NCBI GenBank assembly: GCA_038206385.1
Contig: JBBRAW010000007.1
Coordinates: 1 to 59,887, forward strand
DNA length: 59,887 nucleotides
Reading direction: 5' to 3'
Source: JANXSD01 sp038206385
GTDB taxonomy: Bacteria > Bacteroidota > Bacteroidia > AKYH767-A > OLB10
Shown piece after piece: positions 9,319 through 18,500 of this stretch; positions within the stretch are counted from its first letter, which is position 1, and each line of letters starts with the position of its first letter. A program made the position numbers and the translations under genes. The notes under the pieces are model-generated. The model saw only the letters and a program-made list of their open reading frames with translations, had not been told where the DNA came from and ran no database searches.

Positions 9319-9795
9319 TTTGATGACCGCCTATAACATTACGCATCAAAATGGGAGATGGTTGGTTTATTAATAAATATTATTTTAGAAAAGCTTTTTT
9401 TATTGAATTGCCTTTTCATAAATCAACTATTTTTTCCGCCGTTTAAATTGTTTTTGAATAAAAAATGTTCTGTTTAAAGAGCATTTGTACAAAAAAACAT
9501 CTGTAAAATGATTTAAAATTTCCCTCAATAATCCTTCATCTATCTTTTTTGAGTAAAATAATACTAGGAAGCAATTAATTAGAAAAACCTTGCTTTTGCT
9601 ATTTTATAGTTGTACATTTCATCCTTGAAGAATCATTAATAAAGCTACCTTTGCAATCCTCAATGATAAAGATGTTTCACCACCTAAATTATTCACATTA
9701 ATTAGCATAGCGTTACCCCTTTAATTCTGGACATTCACAAAAAAAATATATCTTTAAATTATTATACAACCTATTTTTGATTTAAAGTCGCATTC
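9319..9795. other. Divergent intergenic region (477 bp)
   Basis: AT-rich gap between the minus-strand surface-protein operon and the plus-strand WecA-like gene. It holds the promoter at 9625-9653. On the minus strand I see no convincing TAnnTTTG box. A 12-codon frame starts at 9661 and probably means nothing. Confidence 0.5.
9625..9653 (+). promoter_or_regulatory. Bacteroidota-type promoter for the WecA-like gene
   Basis: A TTG at 9625-9627 and TACCTTTG at 9646-9653, 18 bases apart, match the Bacteroidota primary sigma factor consensus (TTG, about 19 bases, TAnnTTTG). It predicts a 5' leader of about 135 nt before the start codon. Confidence 0.5.
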
Positions 9796-10866
9796 ATGCT
9801 CAACATTACCTTCGCTTGTATCACTGCTTTTATTATCACGTTTATCGCGATCCCTTCTATTATTAGGGTATCATTAATTAAAAATCTTTTCGATGAACCC
9901 AACGAAAGAAAGTCTCACATAGCTAGTGTACCAACATTAGGCGGTCTAGCCATCTTTGCAGGAGTGGTTTTCTCCTATACTTTTTGGTCGGCAGGACTGG
10001 AAAATACTTCAACACAATACATCATCTCAGCAATAGTGGTTCTCTTTTTTATTGGAATTAAGGATGATATCGTAGAACTTACTGCCCATAAAAAACTATA
10101 TGGTCAAATTATGGCAGCTACGATTATCGTAATGTTTGCCGATATCCGCATCACAAGTCTTTATGGAATTTTAGGAATCTATCAAATTCCTTATTGGTTT
10201 TCGGTAATGGTCACCATCTTCACCATCTTAGTTGTTATCAATGCCTTTAACTTGGTAGATGGTATTGATGGACTTGCTGGAGGAATCGGAGCAATTGCCG
10301 CCTTTACTTTCGGATTATGGTTTTATAACTACAATCAAATCGCTCTTTGCATTCTTTCTTTCTCTCTCTTCAGCTCCTTACTTGCGTTCTTGGTGTATAA
10401 TTTCTCTCCAGCAAATATTTTTATGGGCGATACGGGTTCGCTCATCGTTGGTTTAATTCTCGCTGTATTAACGATCAATTTTATCGAATTAAGTTTTGAC
10501 GCTCTTCCTTACGCTTTCCCTTTCCGATCAAGTCCAGCCATGGCAGTTGCAATCTTAATTATACCATTGGCAGATACTTTACGGATTTTTATCGTCAGGA
10601 TGTTGAGTGGTCGTTCGCCATTTCAGGCCGATAGAAACCATATTCATCATCAATTACTTGATCTTGGATTAAGTCACCGCGAAGCTGCACTCACACTTTA
10701 CTTAGTAAATATTGGATTTATCCTTACAGCATTGGCTTTCCGTAACATATCCAGTTTGAGCCTTTTACTCCTGCTTATCGGGATGGCAATCGTCTTGGGA
10801 TCTATCCCAATGATGATTAAGCACTTCAATAAAGAGAAGGTAGTGGATATCAAAGTATTGAAATAA
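9796..10866 (+). CDS. wecA: WecA/TagO-like undecaprenyl-phosphate GlcNAc-1-phosphate transferase
   Basis: A 356-residue integral inner-membrane enzyme of the polyprenyl-phosphate N-acetylhexosamine-1-phosphate transferase family. It loads the first sugar phosphate onto undecaprenyl phosphate to start O-antigen, capsule or a similar surface glycan. About ten or eleven hydrophobic helices are visible. Key motifs are the DD pair at residues 90-91, NLVDGIDG at 152-159, FMGDTGS at 209-215 and the cytoplasmic HIHH at 282-285. The HIHH motif fits the WecA/TagO branch better than MraY, which uses UDP-MurNAc-pentapeptide. The length is normal. It stands alone here, without other glycan genes, so the exact glycan is unknown. 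The family is firm and the sugar substrate is inferred. Confidence 0.85.
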   Translation: MLNITFACITAFIITFIAIPSIIRVSLIKNLFDEPNERKSHIASVPTLGGLAIFAGVVFSYTFWSAGLENTSTQYIISAIVVLFFIGIKDDIVELTAHKKLYGQIMAATIIVMFADIRITSLYGILGIYQIPYWFSVMVTIFTILVVINAFNLVDGIDGLAGGIGAIAAFTFGLWFYNYNQIALCILSFSLFSSLLAFLVYNFSPANIFMGDTGSLIVGLILAVLTINFIELSFDALPYAFPFRSSPAMAVAILIIPLADTLRIFIVRMLSGRSPFQADRNHIHHQLLDLGLSHREAALTLYLVNIGFILTALAFRNISSLSLLLLLIGMAIVLGSIPMMIKHFNKEKVVDIKVLK

Positions 10867-11225
10867 TAAGATTCTTCTGGTTTTCTTCACTGGCGATTCA
10901 CGAAATTTCGAGGATTCTTAGTATTTTTACGACCCTTGAAGTGATGAAGACACCCTTTACACGACCTTTTCACCTCAAGAAAATCCGGTTTTCTAACCGA
11001 TATTACCACATTTCTTACAGTAAGTTTTCAAAATTTCACTCTGAAAAGAGAAGAATGGGCAATGCATCTGCAACTCAACCGTTCTAATCTACGTACAGGA
11101 TGAGTTATGAATAATCTACGTTTGAAACATTTGACGAGGATGTCGATTCATTCTCAACCTTTTGGTTATTTTTAACCGGAAGCATCAATTAACAGTTCAC
11201 GTGTAAACCAGTATAAAACCGAACA
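10867..11225. other. Intergenic region (359 bp)
   Basis: No open frame of note and no strong hairpin. A TACGTTTG box at about 11120 lies about 100 bp before the transglycosylase start and could be its promoter, but I see no TTG at the right distance upstream. Confidence 0.35.
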
Positions 11226-12935
11226 ATGAAATTAACACGTAAAATTTATCTGCTCGCTATGTGTGGATTTCTGGCTGCCACACCTTTGTTAGCTCAACAG
11301 AATAATCCACCAACTACTAATAATCCAATTGTATCTGAATCATACGATCCAATTGTTGCAGCTCTCGATAGTCTTGTAACACTGAATCACGTAGTTCGTT
11401 TTAACGGATTAGAAACAAATTGCTTCGATAGCCCTAATGGTAAATGTGCCGTTGGTCCTACCTTTAGCGATGAAGTATATGCCGATCGTATCAATAAGAT
11501 TAATTCGCCAATTCCTCTTTCGTATAACCAATATGTAAAAGGCTTTATCGACTTGTACGCAAACCGCAAACGTGGATTGACTCAACGCGCAATGGGACTT
11601 TCGAATCTCTATTTTCCGATGTATGAAGAAGTAATGGATCGTGAAGGTATTCCTCTCGAATTTAAATATTTATCAATTGTGGAATCGGCTTTAAATCCAA
11701 TTGCAGTTTCACGTGTTGGAGCTACTGGCTTATGGCAGTTCATGTATAATACTGGTATTATTTACGATCTAAAGGTGAACTCTTTTACTGATGAGCGCCG
11801 CGATCCTTATAAAGCTACCGAAGCTGCTTGTCAGTATTTTAAGGATATGTACAAAATTTATGGCGATTGGTTATTGGTGATTGCCTCTTATAATTGTGGT
11901 GCAGGAAATGTAAATAAGGCGATTAAGCGTTCTGGAGGAAAAAGAAACTTCTGGGAAATTATGCCTTATCTCCCTGCTGAAACACGCGGATATGTACCAG
12001 CTTTTATTGCCGTTACTTATGTGATGAATTATTCTCGTGAACATAATTTATATCCAATAACACCAGCATATTCCTATTTCGAAGTAGACACCATTCATGT
12101 GAATGATCAAGTAACATTTGCTGCTTTAGCAAATCAATTGGATCTACCGCAAGACGTAATTTCATTTTTGAATCCTATTTATAAACGCAATGTGATTCCA
12201 GGAAGTAATTCCTATGCTTTGCGTTTACCTTCTCGTTACATTTCCCAATTCATGGCGAAAGAAGGTGAGATTTATGCTCAGTCTACTTATGGTCCGAAGC
12301 CTGTTTTACCTGAATATGCTAGTCGTAAACATGGTGATGATGACTTACTCGCTGACAATGAAAATAGCGGAAGCGGTATCAGATACGAGACAACAACCAA
12401 ACGCATCAAGAAAACACATATCGTAAAACGTGGAGAGACATTAGCTTCTATCGCCAATCGTTATGATTGTAGTACGCAAGAGTTAAAGAAGAGTAATAAG
12501 TTACATTCTACAAAGGTTAAATCAGGGCAAAGACTTCAGGTATTTACCTATGTTAAGACGAAAGTTGCAGTTAAAATGCCCATTGCAACTGTTGTTGTGA
12601 AGAAAGATTCAGGATTAACCGCCAATGCGACGTCGAAAAAAGATTCAGGACAAACGAATAATGCATCTGATGTGAAAGCTAAATCTGATTCAACGCAAGA
12701 AATAGCGAAAGATGCCGATGATTCAACGCAAGAGCGCACAGCCACCGTCGTAAAGACTCATGGTAAAGATAAGGGGCAGAAATATATTTATCATCTTGTT
12801 CAACCTGGCGACACACTTTGGAACATTGCAAAACGCTATGAAGGACTTACGGTAGAGATGATAAAAGACATGAATAACCTACATAATACCAATTTAAAGC
12901 CTGGTACTCGATTAAAGGTTATCGTTAATGGATAA
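11226..12935 (+). CDS. mltD: MltD-like membrane-associated lytic transglycosylase with two LysM domains
   Basis: A 569-residue exported murein hydrolase that cuts glycan strands and forms 1,6-anhydro ends. It has a signal peptide (about residues 1-23, ending PLLAQ). The SLT catalytic domain spans about residues 115-290, with the catalytic glutamate at residue 153 (SIVESALNP) and the family signatures GLWQFM and ASYNCGAGNV. The linker carries repeated KKDSG and DSTQE patches. Two LysM peptidoglycan-binding domains lie at about 400-446 (VKRGETLASIANRY) and 520-567 (VQPGDTLWNIAKRY). This order is the MltD architecture. There is no lipobox, so it is probably periplasmic rather than lipid-anchored. 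The tRNA gene follows 62 bp downstream. Confidence 0.9.
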   Translation: MKLTRKIYLLAMCGFLAATPLLAQQNNPPTTNNPIVSESYDPIVAALDSLVTLNHVVRFNGLETNCFDSPNGKCAVGPTFSDEVYADRINKINSPIPLSYNQYVKGFIDLYANRKRGLTQRAMGLSNLYFPMYEEVMDREGIPLEFKYLSIVESALNPIAVSRVGATGLWQFMYNTGIIYDLKVNSFTDERRDPYKATEAACQYFKDMYKIYGDWLLVIASYNCGAGNVNKAIKRSGGKRNFWEIMPYLPAETRGYVPAFIAVTYVMNYSREHNLYPITPAYSYFEVDTIHVNDQVTFAALANQLDLPQDVISFLNPIYKRNVIPGSNSYALRLPSRYISQFMAKEGEIYAQSTYGPKPVLPEYASRKHGDDDLLADNENSGSGIRYETTTKRIKKTHIVKRGETLASIANRYDCSTQELKKSNKLHSTKVKSGQRLQVFTYVKTKVAVKMPIATVVVKKDSGLTANATSKKDSGQTNNASDVKAKSDSTQEIAKDADDSTQERTATVVKTHGKDKGQKYIYHLVQPGDTLWNIAKRYEGLTVEMIKDMNNLHNTNLKPGTRLKVIVNG

Positions 12936-12972
12936 TTGAATAGAGAATATTCGGTTTTTTTTGAAAAAAAAC

Positions 12973-12980
12973 TATCTTTG
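12973..12980 (+). promoter_or_regulatory. Promoter -7 box of the tRNA-Gln gene
   Basis: TATCTTTG followed by CACCC, 17 bp before the tRNA, matches the TAnnTTTG box typical of stable-RNA promoters in this phylum. The upstream TTG element is not obvious. Confidence 0.55.
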
Positions 12981-12997
12981 CACCCGCTCAGAAATAC

Positions 12998-13068
12998 TGA
13001 CCGATGGTGTAATGGCAACACTACAGATTTTGATTCTGTCATTCAAGGTTCGAATCCTTGTCGGTCAA
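12998..13068 (+). tRNA. tRNA-Gln (anticodon UUG)
   Basis: A complete cloverleaf: acceptor arms TGACCGA (12998-13004) and TCGGTCA (13061-13067) pair fully, the D arm has GTGT/ACAC, the anticodon stem ACAGA/TCTGT encloses loop TTTTGAT with anticodon TTG, and the T arm has GGTTCGAATCC. The discriminator base is A and CCA is not encoded. It has its own promoter box and terminator. Confidence 0.96.
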
Positions 13069-13079
13069 CATAAAAAAGC

Positions 13080-13115
13080 AACCCTGAAGAACATAACTTC
13101 AGGGTTTTTTATTTT
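13080..13115 (+). terminator. Rho-independent terminator after tRNA-Gln
   Basis: A 10-bp perfect stem (13080-13089 with 13097-13106), a 7-base loop and a T-rich tail lie 11 bp beyond the tRNA. Confidence 0.9.
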
Positions 13116-13256
13116 AAGAGCACCCAAATGATGATGAACGTTAAGCAAATAAATAAAACTTGTACTTAGAATAAATTAAGGTAATAAACTTGTTCCTTGT
13201 TTAAATAAAAAATTACGTCGCTTCTTTGAACTAATTTATCCAAAGAATAGATATTT

Positions 13257-15569
13257 TTAAAACGGATAGCCGATAGCGAAATTTAAAATAAGGTTGTCGC
13301 CTCTCCATGAAGGATCACCGAACGCTACAGTCTTGTAAGCCCATTGTTGACCATCTTGCAACCAAGGTTTACGAAGTGGAAATGCGAAGTCAAATCGTAC
13401 AACAAAAAAGGTAGCATCAAGACGAAGTCCAAACCCTGTTCCTACTGCAGCATCTTTTAAGAGTCTGTTAAATTTAAAAGGCGCTACATCAATTTCAGGA
13501 TTTTTATTGATGAGCCAAATATTTCCTGCATCAGCAAAGAATGCTCCTTTGAGAATTTTATAAATGCCAAAACGATATTCTGTATTTGCCTCAAATTTTA
13601 ATTCACCACCTTGATCAAAGAAAAAATTCTCTTGATTAGTTGATTGGTGATAGTTCCCAGGACCCAACGAATTTAAACGGAAGGCACGGATACTATTGGG
13701 ACCACCAGAAAAGAATTGTTTAGAATAAGGTAGTGTAGCAGAATTTCCATACGGTAATCCAATACCAGAATAAATTCGAAACACAATCTTATCATTAGGA
13801 GAAGTAGAATAGTAATTTCTAAAGTCGAGAGATAATCTTGCATACTGTGAGTATACACTTCCAAGAAATTCAGAAGGCTTTGCATCATTAGACTTTACAT
13901 TTTTTGTTACTCGATTGATGAATGACAATGAATTTCCAGCAACCTCTGATTTTAAGATAAATAAAATTTGATTTTTCTTATTCGGAATTACTTGTTCATT
14001 ATAAGTAAATGCATAATTAGCTCCAGTAATAAATTGCTCTTCAAAACTTTTTTTAAGTAAAATATTTTGTTGTAGTAAGCTATCGAATTCTACGCTTTTA
14101 TTTCCAATAACCGAATAATTTACAAAGAATGGATTTAACTCATGATCAATTTTAATATTTTGTTTCCACTTGTACCCATAAGAAAAATTTAATGAATTTA
14201 AATTATAGAAACCAACTCTTTTCAAGTAATCATACCCAATAGCAATTTTCGTTTGTGGAATATAATATCCTTTGGGGTCACGAACATTAAAGGGAAGAAT
14301 GAATTTGGGAATATATAACTCAATATCAGGACCCACATCATAAGAATAATTTCCTTTGTAACTACTATTTATTTGCGTTTCAAATCGCCCTTTTAAATTT
14401 ATATTAAGTAATTCTGCTCCACCAAATGTATTTCTATTTTTGTAATTTAAATTAAGAGCAGGGCCTAAGTAATCATTCGATTTCGAAGTTCCTTGTAACT
14501 CAATTCTAACTGATTTTTGTGGTGTTGGGGTAAGGTCAATGTTAGCATTTAATTTGCCAATTCCAATGCTATCGATTTCCGGAAATTCAATGATGATAAA
14601 TTTAAAAGTACCAAGACTCATTAATTTATTTAGAGTCATATTATGATTCTGTCGAGAATAAATATCATCTTGTTTAAGAAACAAAGATCTCATGATTACT
14701 TTTGGACGAACAGGATTTTCACCTTTAAATACAACATTCATATAATGAATTGTATCTTTTATTGCGGTTAACGAATCTCGTTTAAGGCTATATGTTTGAT
14801 CAATTGTTACTAATCCAATCTTATAAATACGAGTAGCGTTTTCAGGAATGTTATCTGTTAACTTCAAATTTAAGTTAACAGTCATTTGAACGTCATTAGT
14901 ATCAGCAATAAATTTTAAATAATCGGGTCGGAAATAATAGAAACCATTTTCTTTTAAAAGTTTATCGATACGTTCTCTTTCTTTTTTAATTAATTCTAAT
15001 GAATATGGCTCCCCGTTTACAAGTAAGGATCGCTTTTTATCCGCTAGTAATTCTTTATCAATCGTATCGTTTATTTTCGAGTAACTGATTGTATCAAACG
15101 TAAATGGATTATGCACATTAGAGATATAATTTATTTTCGCTGATTTATTTTTTTCTTTTAAAACATAGGAAGTGGATGACTTAAAAATTCCTTCATTAAA
15201 TAAGGCAGCATTAATATATTTTGAAGTTTGAGATGGCGCAACCGCGCTCAAATATACAGGAGGTTCACCAATTTTTGTTTGAATCCATTTTCTAAATTTA
15301 CTTTTAGAAGTATCACCACTTACATAATAGAACCACAATTTAGGTCGTGATAAAAATATCCTTTTATTAGTTTTCGGACGAATAACTTTTGCTGCTACTT
15401 TCTTATAAAGATTTTTATTATGGATTTTATCCTTAGAATTAAAAGTAATGGAATATCCCGTATATAGTTTTTCAGATGTGGGAACATAATTCAATCCTGA
15501 ACATCCATACAAATAAATGCAGCACAAAAGGCAATATAACTTGATGAAATTATTGCGAAACATGATCAT
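13257..15569 (-). CDS. tamL: TamL: lipidated Omp85/TamA-like outer-membrane protein
   Basis: A 770-residue protein of the BamA/TamA superfamily. The N-terminus has a lipoprotein signal with a probable lipobox ending at a cysteine (IYLYGCSG, about residue 23), which fits TamL, the lipid-anchored Bacteroidota version of TamA. POTRA-like regions occupy roughly residues 100-330 (including KKERERIDKLLKENGFYYF). A 16-strand barrel fills the C-terminal half, with the conserved loop around GGPNSIRAFR and a final strand ending FAIGYPF. It works with TamB to insert proteins, and possibly lipids, into the outer membrane. Its start overlaps the end of the TamB gene by 20 bp, so the pair is translationally coupled. 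BamA itself is less likely because of the lipobox and the TamB partner. Confidence 0.85.
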   Translation of the reverse strand: MIMFRNNFIKLYCLLCCIYLYGCSGLNYVPTSEKLYTGYSITFNSKDKIHNKNLYKKVAAKVIRPKTNKRIFLSRPKLWFYYVSGDTSKSKFRKWIQTKIGEPPVYLSAVAPSQTSKYINAALFNEGIFKSSTSYVLKEKNKSAKINYISNVHNPFTFDTISYSKINDTIDKELLADKKRSLLVNGEPYSLELIKKERERIDKLLKENGFYYFRPDYLKFIADTNDVQMTVNLNLKLTDNIPENATRIYKIGLVTIDQTYSLKRDSLTAIKDTIHYMNVVFKGENPVRPKVIMRSLFLKQDDIYSRQNHNMTLNKLMSLGTFKFIIIEFPEIDSIGIGKLNANIDLTPTPQKSVRIELQGTSKSNDYLGPALNLNYKNRNTFGGAELLNINLKGRFETQINSSYKGNYSYDVGPDIELYIPKFILPFNVRDPKGYYIPQTKIAIGYDYLKRVGFYNLNSLNFSYGYKWKQNIKIDHELNPFFVNYSVIGNKSVEFDSLLQQNILLKKSFEEQFITGANYAFTYNEQVIPNKKNQILFILKSEVAGNSLSFINRVTKNVKSNDAKPSEFLGSVYSQYARLSLDFRNYYSTSPNDKIVFRIYSGIGLPYGNSATLPYSKQFFSGGPNSIRAFRLNSLGPGNYHQSTNQENFFFDQGGELKFEANTEYRFGIYKILKGAFFADAGNIWLINKNPEIDVAPFKFNRLLKDAAVGTGFGLRLDATFFVVRFDFAFPLRKPWLQDGQQWAYKTVAFGDPSWRGDNLILNFAIGYPF

Positions 15570-18500
15570 TCAATTTAACTTTATTTGGATTGGTGAAAAA
15601 TTGTTTCCATCGATCAAATTCACGATTATAAAGTAATCCAACACCGGTTTCGATTATCTGTCCTTCGATAGCATCAGCATATAAGTTTTTTCGAAACGCC
15701 GAAAATCTTAATCTTCCATCTTTAGTAAGTTTATATTCAATTATTACATCACCAGCAAGTTCTGAAATATTATTTTGTTTAGTATTTTCTCCTTCTACAT
15801 CTACATTTCCACCAACTTGTACGCTGATTCGATCACTTAAAAATTCTTTTTTTAGCCCTACACCTACTTGGGTACGACCAGTTTTTGTACCCGAGGAATA
15901 ATCTTCAAAAGACTGTACATCAAAATTTAATTCAACGCCCGCAACATAATTATTTGCAATTTGATTCAATTGTGAGGAAAGAAACTTGCTTACACTTGTC
16001 CTTGCGAATGTTTCAGATGTTACTCCCTCACCACCTGTTGCTAATGGGTTCTCTTGAACAAATCTATTTAATAATAACAGTGCAAATACTTGTTTGTTTA
16101 ATTCTGATTCATCCGCATTTAGCAAGTTTAACTTATTATCAATACTTCCACCTAAAGCACCCTTGTCTTTTTCGTCTAATTCGATTCTAAAAGTAATATC
16201 GGGTTTTAATAATTGACCTCGCAATTGTAAATTAACAAGGAAGCTTAGACGTTGTTTATACTGATTTTTCTCTTCCTCACTGAGTCCAGCGATTTGTAAT
16301 GAAACTAAATCTATTGGAGCGGTTCTTACTGTATACATTGCATCAATTGATACTTCAGCATCCATAGGGTCTCCATTCCAGCGAATTGTGCTACCACTAA
16401 TAATCTTAAATTTTTTCTGAATTAGACCTTGCAATGAAACAACATAACTGCCTTCTATCAAATTATAAATTCCAGTTAAACTAATTTTTCCACTAGGATC
16501 AATTGAAAAACTCATTGTAGCATCTCCCTTTACATTCAATGAATCACCAGTAGATGGATCGATTAGAATTTTAAACGTTGCTTTAGGATCTATTTCAATG
16601 CGCGAGTTAATTGTATAGCCCTTAATTTTGGAAATAGCAACTTTCTTTTTTCCATCCATAATTAAGTTGGAAGAGGATGTATCTTTAAATTCTACAACAC
16701 CTTCTCCTTTGTCTGTGCTAAGCTTAGCTTCAGGAACTATAAAAGTAAATGTGCTTCCTTCATCTAGTTTAATATTTGCATTGATTACTGGAAAATTTGG
16801 TGTCCCATTAATATTAACCTCACCACCAATTATGAGCTGACCAAAATATAAATCATTGTCTTTAATTGTTGTATTAAAAACTTCAAATTTATTAGTATTA
16901 ATTCGCAGGTTTAATGAGTCAGGTTTTAATCCAATAAAATTAATTCTACCTGAAATGTTTGCAGTTTTATCCTTATAATCTTTTATCGTAAATGAATTAA
17001 AGTTAATAGTTGAGGATTGAATATCAATTCGATCATTATCAATTTTTATTGGAGAATTTAACAATGAAGGTGTTGTTGAAAAGTTTTTGAAAGCAATGAA
17101 TCCATTAATATTTGGATTAGAAGAAGTACCCTTGATAGAAAATTCACCTGAAATAGTTCCTTGATTTTCTCTTAGCGCTCCGAGTGATAGGCCATTAAGA
17201 ATTTGAGCATTAATGGATTTTATCTTTCCGTCAATTGCATAAGTCAGTTGATTGTTTACATTGCCCAACTGACCATTAATTAAAACATCATTTCCATTTC
17301 CAGTTAGAATAAGATGGAAGTCGGAGTTGCTATTTGATTTGGTTGAGGATGTTAATTTTAGGTCGCCAATTTTTGAATTAAGAACGGTTAGATCACTTAA
17401 AGAAACATCAGAGGCTACCGTTGTCGTTGAATCAATATGAGTAATATTTAAATAACCATTTAATTTCCCCGATGCAATACTAGAATCTTGATTTAGTATT
17501 TTAGCTATGTGTTCAATATCAAACTTGTCGAATTTTATGCTAGTGCTTCTTTCATTATTACCAATTGAGGCAATATCAATTTTCTCTTCAGCATGCGAAA
17601 GAGATATCATATTGTAGGTAATTGTTTTATTAATAGAAATAAAATTTTCCAAAGGAATACTCCATTCACTTTCATCGATAATTAATGGGGAGAGAAATGA
17701 TATTTTATGTTCTCCTAACTTATTTGATTCAATTGTTGTAGAAACATTTAATTTCCGGTTATCTTTTTCTCCAACTGCTAAAGTACTTTTCGCACGATTA
17801 TCGACAATAGAAGTATTAAATGAAATTTGCTTTAACTTTAAATTTGAAGTTACAATTGAATCAATTGACAACGATGATTCAATTTTATTCTTTGTTCCAT
17901 TAATCGTAAATGAAAGATTATTTATTATTTGTTGATTATAATTAATTTGCTTGATCCCAAAGTCAACTTTTAAAGAATGATTAGTGCTATTAAATTCGCC
18001 TTTTATTTCACCAGGTATAAAAGAGATTAATCCAGGAATAAATATTTCCGAAATAGATGGATGATTTTTAATCGATGCGTCGAATGAAAAAGATTGATTC
18101 TCTACAAAAGGTAAGGAAATACCTGTCTCATAACAGGTGTTAACATAATGTATTAATGAACTTTTAATTCCTAAAAAAGAATTTGACCCTTTGTAATTTA
18201 AATCAACAATTGGTGATCGTAAATGAATTTCACTATTTTTAAACGTGTTGTTAATGGCTAAAGAGATAGAATCGAAGGTATATGATTTATCCTCTTTTGC
18301 TAAAATGAATTTATTTAATTGAGCATCTATGTTTAGATTATCAAGTTGATTCCCCTTTATTTTTGCATTTAAATTTCCAGCTAATCGTAAGTCATCTTTG
18401 GTAATATTTAAAGACTTCATATTTATTCCTTTCAGATTGAGATCAATTTGGCCTTGTTCTTGTCCCTTCTTAAATAAAAAGTTTATATCCATTACCAATG

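Noticed and set aside
9661..9699. Twelve-codon frame in the wecA leader as a regulatory uORF
   Set aside because: Too short and without attenuation-like structures; expected by chance.
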